DNA from: Pilatotrama ljubarskyi
Taxonomy: Eukaryota > Basidiomycota > Agaricomycetes > Polyporales > Polyporaceae
Assembly: GCA_022385805.1 (NCBI GenBank)
Contig: MU277693.1
Location: 62,001-126,000 of the forward strand
DNA length: 64,000 bases
Direction of reading: 5' to 3'
Shown here: in pieces, positions 54,170 to 64,000 of the stretch
How positions within the stretch are numbered: position 1 is the stretch's first letter
How the letters are laid out: each line of letters starts with the position of its first letter
The notes under the pieces: generated by a model
The model's database searches: none
What the model was told of the DNA's origin: nothing
Seen by the model: only the letters and a program-made list of their open reading frames with translations
Program-made: the position numbers and the translations under genes

Positions 54170-54723
54170 GCGAGTGCCATTGGTGTAGCAGTGCGCTGAT
54201 GGGCATGACGTATGGCAGCTCGACTGGCGGCATAATGCGCGCAGCCAATCAGCGATCGCGGTGTGCTCGGCCAGGTGTCTGCGGTAGACGCCCGGTGGAA
54301 GAAATCGTTCCCAAGAAGGAGTGCATATACAAGGTTCAAACCACGCTCGATCTGCCAACGTCGGTCCCAGAAATAGCGTCGAGTAAATGTTCCCTTGGCG
54401 ACAGTCTGTACATGCTCCTCTGGGACCGCCCTCCCGTCAGATGCCCGTCAAGCACAGCACAATGCACTCGCCTTCTCTGTCACCCCTTTCCGTTATATAC
54501 CCCGTCCTTCTCCCATCGACTTCCTCATCCCCCTCTCCCTCTTCCGCACTCCTTCGTTTGCAGCAGCGCTGCCTGGTCCCGGTTATTGTAAGCGCCTCTT
54601 CTTCCATCACCCGCAACAATCACTGACCTGCCCTACTATGCAGTTTAATCTTCCCAGCCCGTCCCGGTCCTTTCGCACTTCACGAAGCTAGCTTCGCGCC
54701 GACTCTTTACACTCGCTCCAGCC
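54170..54723. promoter_or_regulatory. Promoter region of the secreted-protein gene, 554 bp
   Basis: Pyrimidine-rich DNA from about 54470 to 54720 directly before the start at 54724 is typical of strongly transcribed fungal genes. It also carries the 3' UTR of the SAP30-like gene. Confidence 0.45.
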
Positions 54724-55959
54724 ATGCAGTTCTCGAGCTCCTTCGCCGCCCTCCTCGCCCTCCTTCCCCTGCTCGCGCAGGCCTCGCCGCTGGTAATTCT
54801 CCCCGCCTTTCACAGCTACGCTGCGGTGATTGACACGGTCCTGATAGGACCTGAACGTCCGCGCTGCCAAGTCGGCTGCCGGCGCAGTCCCTGCCGCGTC
54901 GTCTTCAACGTCTTCCGCTACCGGTGGCGATCCGCAGAAGTCCCTGAGTATGTTCCACATCACTTCATCCGCACCGCCGCCCGCTCACTGTACTTCAGCG
55001 CTCGTCCAGTCTGTGATCGCGACGGGCTTTGAGAACGATGGCCAGGACCAGCCTACCGCAGGCCAGGTGCCCTCGCTCACGTCTTCGAACAACTTCATCA
55101 ACTTCTGTGCGACCGTGCCCCAGCTGCCGATCACCAACGGCCAGCAGATCAAGACGGGCTCCTGCAACCCTGCGCCCATGGGTGTCATCGCGTCGACGGC
55201 CAACATGCCGTCCTCCAAGTTCGTCTTCCCCAAGAACGGCGCGACGATCAAGTCGAATACGGACTTTACGATCCAGATGGCGATCTCGCACCTCGAGACC
55301 GGCCACTTCACAAACGCGCAGGAGAACTACTTCGCCGCACCCCAGGTCGTGAACGCGCAGGGCGACATCCAGGGCCACTCGCACGTCGTCATCGACAAGC
55401 TCACCGCGCTCGACCAGACGACGCCCACGGACCCCCTCAACGGCTTCGTCTTCTTCAAGGGCCTCAACGACGTAGCGCAGAACGGCATCCTCAGCGCCGC
55501 TGTCACCGGCGGTCTCCCCGCTGGTACTTACCGTCTCGCGTCGATCAACAGCGCGGCGAACCACCAGCCTGCGCTCGTCGCCATCGCCCAGCATGGGTCC
55601 CTCGATGACATGGTCTACGTAAGTGCCCCTCGCGTACGTAGTTTCTCCTCACATTGCTCACGAACACCGTCTAGTTCACGGTCTCGGACTCCGGTGCTCC
55701 CGCTGCCCCGGCTGCTCCCGCTTCGAGCGCCCCCGCCGCCCCCGCGTCGAGTGCCGCTGCTCCGGCGTCGAGCAAGGCCGCTGCTGCGCCCTCCGCGACC
55801 GCCACCGTCGGTGCCATCAAGGGTGCCAACACCGGCAAGACGCCTGGAAACCAGGGCGGCTTCGCCAGCGGTAACAACCAGGCCGCCGCCCCCAGCGCAG
55901 GCAAGCCCTCGACCGGCTTCGGCAAGGGCGGCTTCAGGAACGGCCGCCGCGCGCTCTGA
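54724..55959 (+). CDS. Secreted Ala/Ser-rich protein of unknown function
   Basis: The ATG at 54724 gives MQFSSSFAALLALLPLLAQA, a clear signal peptide. After an intron following SPL comes DLNVRAAKSAAGAVPAASSS, a second intron, then TLVQSVIATGFENDGQDQPT and SLTSSNNFINFCATVPQLPI. The core has GSCNPAPMGVIASTANMPSS, TIQMAISHLETGHFTNAQEN, HSHVVIDKLTALDQTTPTDP and LPAGTYRLASINSAANHQPA. A third intron precedes a C-terminal Ala/Pro/Ser-rich tail ending FRNGRRAL at 55959. Two Cys in the core could form one disulfide. I recognise the core as a common Agaricomycete extracellular protein type without assigned function. Codon use strongly favours C-ending codons, suggesting high expression. Confidence 0.82.
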
Positions 55960-57335
55960 ACGCGCCCGCCTCTCCCCTCGTAGTCGTCCAGCCTAGTTCC
56001 CTTTAGGCTGGCGCAGGGAATGCGTGCTCGTTCGTTCGTTCTTGGTGCCGGCGGTAGTCAGTTCTTGCGTTGCTCGATGCGACGTAGGACGCTCCTCTCT
56101 CATGGTCGTTGCTTCTGTATCCATTCCTTCCTTTGCTGCATGTAGAATACCTCCACAGTCGGCGCGCTACTGTGCGGATCGACGGCCGTCTTCCGAATAG
56201 ACGGGTTTGGGCTCTGGGACCACCACCTTGTTTGCGTGCGACTCGGCAGTCGACACATGGGACGCGCGTACTGGGGTTCGCCCCTGGAGTGGGGTCCTGC
56301 GACGCTCCTCCGCAGGATTTACCATGGTGACTGCTCTTCTGGTCGGAAGATGTTGAGACTTCACAGGTCGCCGTTCCGTGTGGGAGGGGTTGACGTTGAT
56401 AGTACCCAGCGTGGGCGAACAATTCCATGAATAGGTCAGGGCGGGAGGAGTGGTCCATTGTAGTTAGAACCGTTGGCGGCATCGTACTGTCATCTGCCCC
56501 GTGGCTGAGTTGGTTACAGCGTCCGACTGTTACTTCTGCGATATCGGAAGGTCGTGAGTTCGAGCCTCACCGGGGCAGTCCATCTTTTGGAAAGGTTGTT
56601 TTGCTTCGTTTCGATTGGTGGAAGTTTACTTGCTACATTTCGTGCGCAAGCTTCAGGACGGGCCTCAGTGTTCGGACATTCACAATGGGGGGACTATAAG
56701 TATTTACAACGCATGCTCCGATAGTCATTGGAGTTTACAGGTACAGTACAGTAAACTCTAGGAACAAGACCGAGATCACTGGGGGCGACGAAGCGTCTAT
56801 CGAGTTGAAGTTGGGGATACTCATCTACCACTGGTTCCTCGCTTCGAGCCTGCGGTGTCATGAGCGCTCCGCACCAAAACTTAGCGTACTCATGAGAACA
56901 TGTCCACACTTGTTCACTTGCGCACTACTATGCGGGAAGGACTTCTGATCATCCCACCAGCTCACGCACAGTGATGTCTCCTTTGCGGGCTGTGTGGGCC
57001 GGTACAGCAACGTTCGGTATAGGATCCCGTGCGAGGCACGGGCGGCGACTCGGGGCGAGCTTCTACTCTGGCTAAAGCCTTGATGAATCGACGCCCCGGG
57101 ATTACATATATGCAGTCATCCCATACGTATATCCTGCGTACATATTATTGCTCGCCATTCGATCTGGCCAGGAGTACTTCTCCGGGATCCCTATCTTCCC
57201 CGGCAGCACAAGTGTCGCTCTCGGTGAGCGTTCCCTCTTCATATATATCCTGGCGCACAAGCCACCAGAACTCAACCACTTACGACAGTTGCCCGGGATC
57301 ACACCGCTATCATCCGCACAAGGAAGGCAGAGACG
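55960..57335. other. Intergenic region with tRNA-Asn, 1.38 kb
   Basis: Contains the tRNA-Asn at 56495-56578. The remainder shows no conserved frame. It ends with the promoter of the F-box-like gene starting at 57336. Confidence 0.5.
56495..56578 (+). tRNA. tRNA-Asn (anticodon GTT) with 10-nt intron
   Basis: Acceptor stem TGCCCCG pairs with CGGGGCA, discriminator G. The D arm is GCTG/CAGC, and the T arm GTGAG-TTCGAGC-CTCAC is perfect. The anticodon stem TCCGA pairs with TCGGA, with loop CTGTTA reading anticodon GTT. Removing 10 nt (CTTCTGCGAT) after position 37 restores a normal seven-base loop and a 74-nt mature tRNA. The internal A and B boxes are intact. The exonic sequence equals that of the second tRNA-Asn at 63650-63774. 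Confidence 0.93.
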
Positions 57336-59018
57336 ATGGCCACCAACGATCAGCCCACATCTCGGATTCCAGTTGAGGTGTGGGAACTCATCGCCAGCCC
57401 TTTGAGGATCAGGGACCTCCCGGCTCTGCTTCTCTCGAGCAAGCACCTGAACGAGGCCCTCACGCCAATCCTCTACTCGCATATCCAGCTCAACGATGCA
57501 GCCAGCGCGAAAATGTGTATCGCGACGCTCGTCGCTGATGCTGGCACTCTGTACCTCCAGCGCGACCTTGCGGGCATGGTGCATGCTTTCTGCCTCAACT
57601 CCTTCGACTTGTCCTCTGCGCGCCGCCGGGATGACGAGGCAGCCGAGTCGCTTCTGTGTCTCGAACCCGCATGAGCGCGTTGCGACGCTTCGTAGCTCAT
57701 CACTTCAGGCCGTTCACGCCCTCTCTCCTAGCCGCGCTCTTCCGCGGGGCTGCCTCCACACTGCAAGCCCTCCACATCGAGCTGCAAACCCGGAAGGATT
57801 GGCTCAGCATACAGGGCAGCGAGGGGGAGATCCCAGATGACTTCCGCCCGACGTGCCCCGAGCTGACCGTGCTCGACGTCTGGCTGAAGCCGATGAGCCA
57901 AGTGTGCGGCGAGTCGTCGTTCCGGTTCTTGCAGCGGCTCCTCGCCTCGCACGCCGCCCAAGTGCGCACCCTCGCCTTCGTGTCGAGCGGCAACGCGGAC
58001 TGGGTCTCCTTCATCCTGGGCGCAACCACCCGTTGGCCTGTCCTGGAGCGACTCGAGATCGATAAATACACCCTCTGGGAAGACGTGCTGCAAGACACGC
58101 CGGAAGTCCGGGTTCTCGCCGTACGCGGGGGTCACTATCCACTCTCAGGACTCAGTGTGGAAGACAACAGAGAAGACGATGAAGTCCCGATGGACACGTC
58201 ACCCAGCGGGGCGCTCCAGAGGAGCCTGCCTCGTACCGCGTTTCCAAAGCTGGAAGAGTTGCACTGTGCTCATGATCTCCTGTCTGCCTTCCTTTCCCCG
58301 GATGATCAGCTGCGCCGACCGATCCGCACGATAGAGCTCGATGGTGCATACTTTTGGGGCATAGGGCGTCTGCTGGACTTCACAATCATCCCGCCGTGGA
58401 GGGCGGTTCGAAGGGCTCTCACGCACCTGCCTAATTCAAGCGGCCCCGTAAAGGAGCTCGCCTTCGCCGTCTGCGGCCTGGATTTCGAGAGGTTCGTGAG
58501 CTCCGCAGGGCCGTACCTTAGGACACTGGAACGGCTGCTGCTCGTGATGCACGCATCGCCAGTTCATGTGAGTACTCACGGATGCACGTGAGCCCGCGGG
58601 AGATCTAACATGATGGGGAACACGACAGCCGGAGGTGCTGGAGCACTTTGGAGAACGGCTCCTCGCACAGATGCCTCACCTTCACACCTTCCTCCTCTCG
58701 GAAGGGCCGTACAATCCCGGCGCGGCCAAGCCATCCCTCGAATACTGCGGCGACTCCAATCAGCAGCTGCGGTGGTTGGAACGTTGGGAGGTGCATGCGC
58801 CAGCCCTGACCACCGTCTGCTTCACGAGCGATCAAATGTGGACGAAGACGCAGCGGGGCTGGGAGGCTGGTGTGACCGCGGACACTCTTATGCAGCTGAA
58901 TCGGTCTGCACAACGCACTTCGTGGAAGTCTTCCATCGTGAGCCCGCTGGCGGGCAGACTGCAGTACGTCCGATCCCCACTGTCCGCCTGTGTGTTCGCA
59001 AGTTGCAACTCACCATGA
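57336..59018 (+). CDS. F-box/LRR-like protein of the fungal expanded type
   Basis: The ATG at 57336 gives MATNDQPTSRIPVEVWELIA, an F-box-like start (IPVEVWELI...L..LP.LLLSSKHLNEALTPIL). Exon 1 ends at 57655. A 53-nt GT-AG intron (57656-57708) restores frame into PFTPSLLAALFRGAASTLQA, so the apparent stop at the end of the first frame is not a break. Exon 2 carries LRR-like segments (CPELTVLDVWLKPM, WPVLERLEIDKYTLWEDVLQ, FPKLEELHCAHDLLSAFLSP). A 61-nt intron (58568-58628) leads to PEVLEHFGERLLAQMPHLHT and VCFTSDQMWTKTQRGWE, stop at 59018. Such F-box-like proteins form large lineage-specific families in Agaricomycetes; the target is unknown. Confidence 0.72.
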
Positions 59019-59557
59019 AGCAGGGGTCCTAAGCGAATGTCAGTACCAACGGTGACTGTGACTCGGCTCGGGCCCATCCGTTAACACTGTTGTCGATGCT
59101 GCAAGAATTTATAGGTGACATCTTCCATTCTTTGTGGGAGACGATGGTGGTTCAAACCGTGCGTTAGTTCTACTATGAGACATCCGTTAGTCTTTGCTTT
59201 ACTGGGTTCGGGTTCCCTTCGTAAGATGTTTGCTCGCGCTATATACTATTGTGGAAACAAGTGCAGCCGTTAGGTATACGGCGTTATAGCGTGTGGCCGT
59301 GCCAGCGGACGGTCGAGCAGGTATGGGTCCACAGAGAGGGGTGAATGGCGGAATCGAATAATGATATAGCATCCCAACAAACCATGATGTACAGATACGC
59401 AAGACGAAAATACCACAGGAGACAACGGCCTTAACCGTCATCACGAGCGAGGAAGGGCACCAGGGTATCATAGAGAGCAGGGTATGTATGTGCAGGACGG
59501 GGCTTGGGAGGACAGGCGTAAAGGGACCAGGCATCGGAAGCTCCGACACGCCCAGGG
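59019..59557. other. Convergent 3' region, 539 bp
   Basis: Lies between stops of the F-box/LRR-like gene (plus) and the Sel1-repeat gene (minus). Nothing specific was found. Confidence 0.5.
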
Positions 59558-61384
59558 TCATTGATACTTGTCCTTGTAGATCCAAGCCAACCCGATATCG
59601 CTCGCGCCCTGAGCAACCTAACACAATGAAGCAAGAACCTCGTCAGCTTTCACCATAGGATGGATCATATGGGGAAGCACGACGCACCGCTGCGCGGTAC
59701 CACTTCGCCGCCTCGCGCTTGTCTTTCTTGCAGCCCTTGCCATTGAGGAGGCAAAACGCGAGCTCCTGCTGCGCATCTGGGTCCCCGAGGCGCGCTGCGA
59801 CGCGGAAGTATTGCTGCAAGCAAAAAATGCGAGCACGCAGTCGATTCAGCAAGCCAGTTGCGAAGGAGAAAAAGGCCAGCACCCACCACAGCCATCTCCT
59901 TGTCCTTCTCGACGCCCCACCCGCGGTAGAAGCTCTGTCCCACCTCGTAGATGGCGAGCACGAGCTCCGACTACCGAGATTGATCAGCGTCGAAGGACGG
60001 AACTTCGCACGAGCAGAGCACTAACCCTGACTGCACCCATGTCCATGCCCTGCCTGCCCTTCTCCAGATCAGATACGGCCAGCTCCGCCGCCCGCCTCAG
60101 CCACCTGAACCCCGCGGCCTCGCTCTGCGCACATCCCCAGCCGTGCCTCTGCGCCAAGCCCCACATGAGCATGCCCACACCGCACCCACCATCGAGCGTC
60201 GCAGCCTTCTCAAACGCCGCCGCCGACTCTGCCAGTCGGTTCTCGAGATGGTGTTGAATTCCGATCTGGAGGTAATCCTGCGGCGTCTTGGGATCGGCAA
60301 CGTTCACCGGCTCGGCCTTGGCAGAACGTCCTGCTGAAGACTTTGTTCGTGGTCGTCCGCCAGGATGTGAACCTGCAGGCGTAGTCGGCGTAGTGGGAGG
60401 TGGTAGTCCGGGGGAGGGCGGTTGAGCGTTGGCAGGAGGAGTGGGCGGCAGCTCATAGTACGAGTAATTGGAGTATACGCTGATCTGCGATGTGACCCGC
60501 GGAGTCTGAGCATTAGTCGGTGTCTGCGCTTGTAGCGTCGAAGGCGAAAGGGATGGTGATGGCAGAGGTTGTCTATCAGACAGTGATGTCGGTGACATCG
60601 AGGGCGAGTTCGGCGCGGCTGGGGAGTTCAGCGGACTTGGGCCCAAGCGCGGGCTGGCCGCCGGGGAGTGCGCGGGAGAGCTCATCGGGGAGGGTGAGTA
60701 CGCATTTCGCGCATTCCTCATGAGCACCTCCCGCTTTCTCTCCTCGTCCTCCGCGGGCAGGCCTGGCCTCGAGAAGTTGACTTTCGCGTTCCCGCTCGCG
60801 ACGCGCGACGGGACCCTGCCGCCCTTGGACGGGCCTGGGACAGCATAAGTTTGTTCGTGCGGCTCGGGTGCAGTCGAGACGACGACCGTGGGCAGCGCAG
60901 GCACCTCTTCCTGCGGTTCGTACGCCGAGGGCGGATCAAGGCCGGACGAGCGCCAGGTGTCGCGGTACCTGGCGGTGATGCTGTCGATGTCATAGTTGGA
61001 CGAACGCACCGACTCGTGCGCGTACGGGTGCTCGGGGCCCAGCTCGGACTGGGGCGGCGGCCCGCGGTATGTGTGCGTGCTCGAGGGCGAGGACGGCACG
61101 GTGCCCATGCCCGAGCGGCCGTCCCAGGAGAAGGTGCGCATGCTCGAATCATCGTAGTACGAGGACGCAGTCGCAGTCGACGAGCGGAACTGCGTGTGTA
61201 GGATCGGCGAGTGTGGCGGAGCAGGTGCTGTATTACCTGAGGGTCTGGGAGGGATAGGGAGCTCGAGGTTGGACGGCCTGTGGTCCGGTGCGCGCCTGGA
61301 CGACGTTCGGCGGATGAGCGTCCCGAGCGGCGACGAGTCGTGCACGTTCGGAGTGAGCTGCGAGCCCACGGAGAGCTCAGACAT
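59558..61384 (-). CDS. Sel1-repeat protein, Nif1/Dsf2-like
   Basis: Sel1 (TPR-like) repeat scaffold. The ATG at 61384 gives MSELSVGSQLTPNVHDSSPL, then about 300 residues of Ser/Pro-rich disorder. The repeat region begins KTPQDYLQIGIQHHLENRLA and ESAAAFEKAATLDGGCGVGM, with LMWGLAQRHGWGCAQSEAAG. After introns come SELVLAIYEVGQSFYRGWGV, EKDKEMAV, YFRVAARLGDPDAQQELAFC, LLNGKGCKKDKREAAKWYRA and the terminal GASDIGLAWIYKDKYQ, stop at 59558. Each repeat has the A....LG..Y..G.G...D...A..W...AA pattern. The short conserved W..K.KY-type end resembles yeast Dsf2 and S. pombe Nif1, a mitotic regulator that binds the Nim1 kinase. This assignment is from memory of the architecture. Confidence 0.8.
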
Positions 61385-61670
61385 CGCGCACGGCTGCGGC
61401 AGGAGAAGAGTGCAGGTCTAAGCAGGAGAAGATGGTGGTTATAGGAGGACGCATGATTATTGCCGTGGTCGTCGCCAAGCGGCACTGCAGATCTCACAGC
61501 CGCGACGCGGCTCATCCGCAGCGCTTACACTTCACGCATTCGTAAAAGTCCTCGACACAGACAAAAAGCTATAACTATCGGGAGCACACTTCAACTCAGG
61601 GGAAAGCAGAGAGCACGTCGCATTAGGGAGGTGACTACAACTAATAGGGTCTGTGCTATGCTGGTCGCGT
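61385..61670. other. Intergenic, 286 bp
   Basis: Lies between the Sel1-repeat start and the mL38 stop, both minus. It holds the Sel1-gene promoter and mL38 3' UTR. Confidence 0.4.
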
Positions 61671-63233
61671 CTAGAGGTACTTTTTGACCCGCTTGACCTC
61701 CGCATACGGGTCTGGCTTCGGCAGCTTGCCAAACCGAGGCTCCTCCTTCTCTGTAGAGGGCAGCACATTAGCACACTGCTTCGCATGGAGGACGTAAAAC
61801 ACTCACTGAGCGTGTACTGGTAGATCTGTGAGACCGTCTCGTCCCAGACTTCACGCCACATGTGCGCTCCGCCTCCCCGAGAGCCGTCAAACCCATACTG
61901 ATCCGCAAAGGCACGGAAGTGGAACCCGAGCCTATCCGCCTCCTCGTACACGGGGATGTCAATGGGCTCGGTGGGTGACGCCTGTGGGAACATGAGCAGG
62001 ACGTAGCGGTGATAGGGCGTGCCGCGCTGTGGGTGAGGAGGCACATAAGGCGTGTGGGTGTTGAGGGGGACGGTCGGGGCGCTCCTGAAGGCGGACAACG
62101 GGATGTTCGGCCTAGATTCGAGTGATGAGGTGGTGAAACGCGTAACGGCCGGAAATGCACTCACTGCATCCAGTGAAGGTATGTCGTAAAGGACTGCCTC
62201 TCCGGGTCCGGGACGTCGAGGTCGACCATCAGCAGGGTGTACAGACGCGTGTCCGTGTGGAACAGCGTCATGGAGAGCTCTGGTGGTCTCCGAGTCTGCC
62301 AACGGGGCCGAGGGTTCAGCAAAGGCTCCGGGTATCATCATGTGGAGGAGGGCGTACCTGCTCGGGGAACAGGAAGATGCCAGGCTCGACCTCCTTCAGG
62401 CTGCGCTTCACACGCGTGCGCAGATAGTTACTCTTCGGAGGAGGCTCGGCGAACTTGACGCGCAGGTCGAAGGAAGGATGCAGCGCGGGCAGCATGTCGG
62501 GCACGACGTTCATCTGGTAAATACGCTCCATCTACATGGAAAGAGGGCAGTTGTCATGGACAGGCCCCGTGTAGCAGAATCGAGGAACCAACATACCAGC
62601 AGGTCCAGGTCGCCCTCTTCCCTCCAGCGCTGCTCCACCAAATGCCTGTAGATCGGCTTGCTCATGTCCGCTGTACGCACTTCAGCAAACAACACAACAG
62701 AGTATCCCGAATGAATGCGCACCCATGCCGTTCCTCGCCTTCCACCTCACGTCCGGCAAGTTCACCTCGCTCTGAATCTCCAGAATGCCCACCCGCTCAC
62801 GCATGCTCTGCAGCGCAGCCTCATCTCGCTCGCCCTCCGGCTTGCTCTCCGCCGCCTCCAGCTCTGCCCGCAGCGCTTCGAGCTCCTTCCGGATGAACGC
62901 CGCGTCCTTCAGGATATAGCGCAACGCGTAGTCGTACGCCGGCTCGACGCCCTTCGCGATCGGCCGACACCACTCGCGCGGCCCCTGCGCAGGCTGCTGC
63001 CGTCCCCCGCCATTCTGCTGTTGAGATCCTCCGTCTGCATTCGCGTCCCTAGAGCCGTCCTCCGCCTGCTTCCCTTCGGCCGCACTGGCTTGCGCCGTCA
63101 CCGCCGCAGCGGGAGGTGGGGGCGGGGGTGGAGGGGTGTCCGCCGGGGTATGTGCGGCCGCGTCGAGAGTTGCATTCCCGCGTATGCTCGCTAGTCTGGG
63201 AGTGAAGCGAGGCAGACGGCGGAGAGCGAGCAT
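61671..63233 (-). CDS. MRPL35: Mitochondrial large ribosomal subunit protein mL38 (PEBP fold)
   Basis: Part of the mitochondrial ribosome central protuberance; the protein uses a phosphatidylethanolamine-binding-protein fold. The ATG at 63233 gives MLALRRLPRFTPRLASIRGN, an Arg-rich mitochondrial presequence, then a Pro/Ala/Gln-rich linker. Helical sequence follows: AKGVEPAYDYALRYILKDAA and MRERVGILEIQSEVNLPDVR. The conserved core is DMSKPIYRHLVEQRWREEGD, MERIYQMNVVPDMLPALHPS and FDLRVKFAEPPP. The PEBP part has TLFHTDTRLYTLLMVDLDVP, HTPYVPPHPQRGTPYHRYVL and FHFRAFADQYGFDGSRGGGA, and ends EVKRVKKYL at 61671. About six short introns. The arrangement matches yeast Mrpl35. The symbol follows the yeast name. 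Confidence 0.92.
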
Positions 63234-63649
63234 GGCCGGGATGGGTGCTGGGCAGTCGTCGGAGGCACGAGCCGGGCAGAGCACAGAAATTGCGGATGAG
63301 CGCTTACACGCAAGTGCCTCACCCGAACAGGCAACCGTAGTGATCATCCTCATCCACCGCCGACTGCCAGCACTCACTATAGACTCACTACTCCCTGAGC
63401 CTCCGTCAGGAGCATGGTGAAATGTGAGCCTCAGATGCGTAAAAAGCTACTATGTGCCACTTGCACGGAACTTTTGAAGCTTGCGTTATCGGCTCAGGCT
63501 GTCATTGATCGATGTTGAATTCACGGCGGCTCGTTACAGTCGCCGCGGTGCACACACTTGCTGAAACCACTTCAGCAGGTTCGTCCCTCGCAGAGCTCAA
63601 AGCTGTACAGGCAAAAAGGGTTCAAGGGGATGATACACTGGCTCTGATG
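63234..63649. promoter_or_regulatory. mL38 promoter region, 416 bp
   Basis: Upstream of the mL38 start (minus) and ending at the 3' side of the second tRNA-Asn. No repeat or further RNA gene was recognised. Confidence 0.4.
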
Positions 63650-63774
63650 CTGCCCCGGTGAGGCTCGAACTCACGACCTTCCGATGGAACTTCACGACTC
63701 AACCCACCTCACGAGGCAGGTCCTGCATTGATGTAGTAACAGTCGGACGCTGTAACCAACTCAGCCACGGGGCA
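63650..63774 (-). tRNA. tRNA-Asn (anticodon GTT) with 51-nt intron
   Basis: On the minus strand the exonic sequence is identical to the tRNA-Asn at 56495-56578: acceptor TGCCCCG/CGGGGCA, discriminator G, perfect D and T arms, anticodon GTT. The intron after position 37 is 51 nt (starting CTACATCAATGC and ending GAAGTTCC) and unrelated to the 10-nt intron of the other copy. A and B box promoters are intact. Confidence 0.92.
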
Positions 63775-63831
63775 GACACGAGCGGCACCTCTAGACAATC
63801 CATCGCGTTAACAAGTAGGATGCTCACATCA

Positions 63832-64000
63832 ATGACTGTGTTTTCGGACCAAGACAAGGCGATGTTCAACAGGATGCTTCAGGCCACCAAAGAGCTGCCG
63901 GACCACCCCAACCCACGGGAAGGGTGTGTTAGGTACTACAGTAGTAGGCAGCTGTGATTGTTAATCTTTCTCACCCTCCAGCCCATGTGGCGCCAGTTGG
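63832..64000 (+). CDS. 5' end of an unidentified gene leaving the window
   Basis: An ATG at 63832 (another in frame at 63820) gives MTVFSDQDKAMFNRMLQATK ELPDHPNPRE. A GT-AG intron (about 63922-63980, ending ctccag) would keep the frame into AHVAPV at the window edge. The short coding part and one good intron make a gene start plausible, but the product is not recognisable from about 40 codons. Confidence 0.4.

Noticed and set aside
57650..57710. Apparent stop and frame break in the F-box/LRR-like gene
   Set aside because: A normal 53-nt GT-AG intron (57656-57708) restores the frame, so the gene need not be broken.

Overview
The window reads as nuclear DNA of a filamentous basidiomycete, most likely an Agaricomycete. 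It is GC-rich, and the genes are cut by many short GT-AG introns, mostly about 50-65 nt. The gene content is fungal: an RNA polymerase II largest subunit with a heptad tail, a HAL/NPR-type kinase, a Bni4-like scaffold, a Sel1-repeat Nif1/Dsf2-like protein and yeast-type mL38. All gene models were built by eye from codon frames and splice signals, so family calls are firmer than exact exon borders.

Layout. 1-12.5 kb holds VPS35 (retromer, cut by the left edge), RPB1, and VPS27 (ESCRT-0) head to head with RPB1. 13.5-16.3 kb is a low-complexity Bni4-like protein. 17.6-25.7 kb is a nitrogen-catabolism neighbourhood: an amidase-signature hydrolase followed by two tandem, diverged proline dehydrogenase genes. 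26.2-30.7 kb is CAND1 (TIP120). 31.1-35.2 kb is gene-poor: a small acidic orphan, about 2.9 kb of non-coding DNA with hairpin and tandem repeats, and a small secreted orphan. 36-41 kb carries VPS4 and a HAL/NPR-like kinase. 42.6-46.3 kb carries ribosomal protein eL19 and a MYST histone acetyltransferase, and a 727-bp non-autonomous DNA transposon (46479-47205) sits just upstream of the MYST gene. 47.5-51.8 kb has a kinase-like gene lacking the catalytic Asp, interrupted by a 20-N assembly gap, and an F-box gene. 52.8-59 kb has a SAP30-like gene, an abundant-type secreted protein, a tRNA-Asn and an F-box/LRR-like gene. 59.5-64 kb has a Sel1-repeat gene, mL38, a second tRNA-Asn with a much longer intron, and the start of a gene that leaves the window.

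How the genes relate. VPS35, VPS27 and VPS4 act successively in endosomal sorting, but the spacing looks like chance co-location rather than a cluster. The amidase and the two proline dehydrogenases all feed nitrogen catabolism. RPB1, the MYST acetyltransferase and the SAP30-like protein belong to transcription and chromatin. I found no prokaryote-type system, CRISPR array, rRNA gene or biosynthetic cluster. The most unusual items are the transposon, the intron-length contrast between the two tRNA-Asn genes, a near-palindromic insert that enlarges an amidase intron, the acidic orphan gene with a possible ultra-short intron or frameshift, and the pseudokinase.
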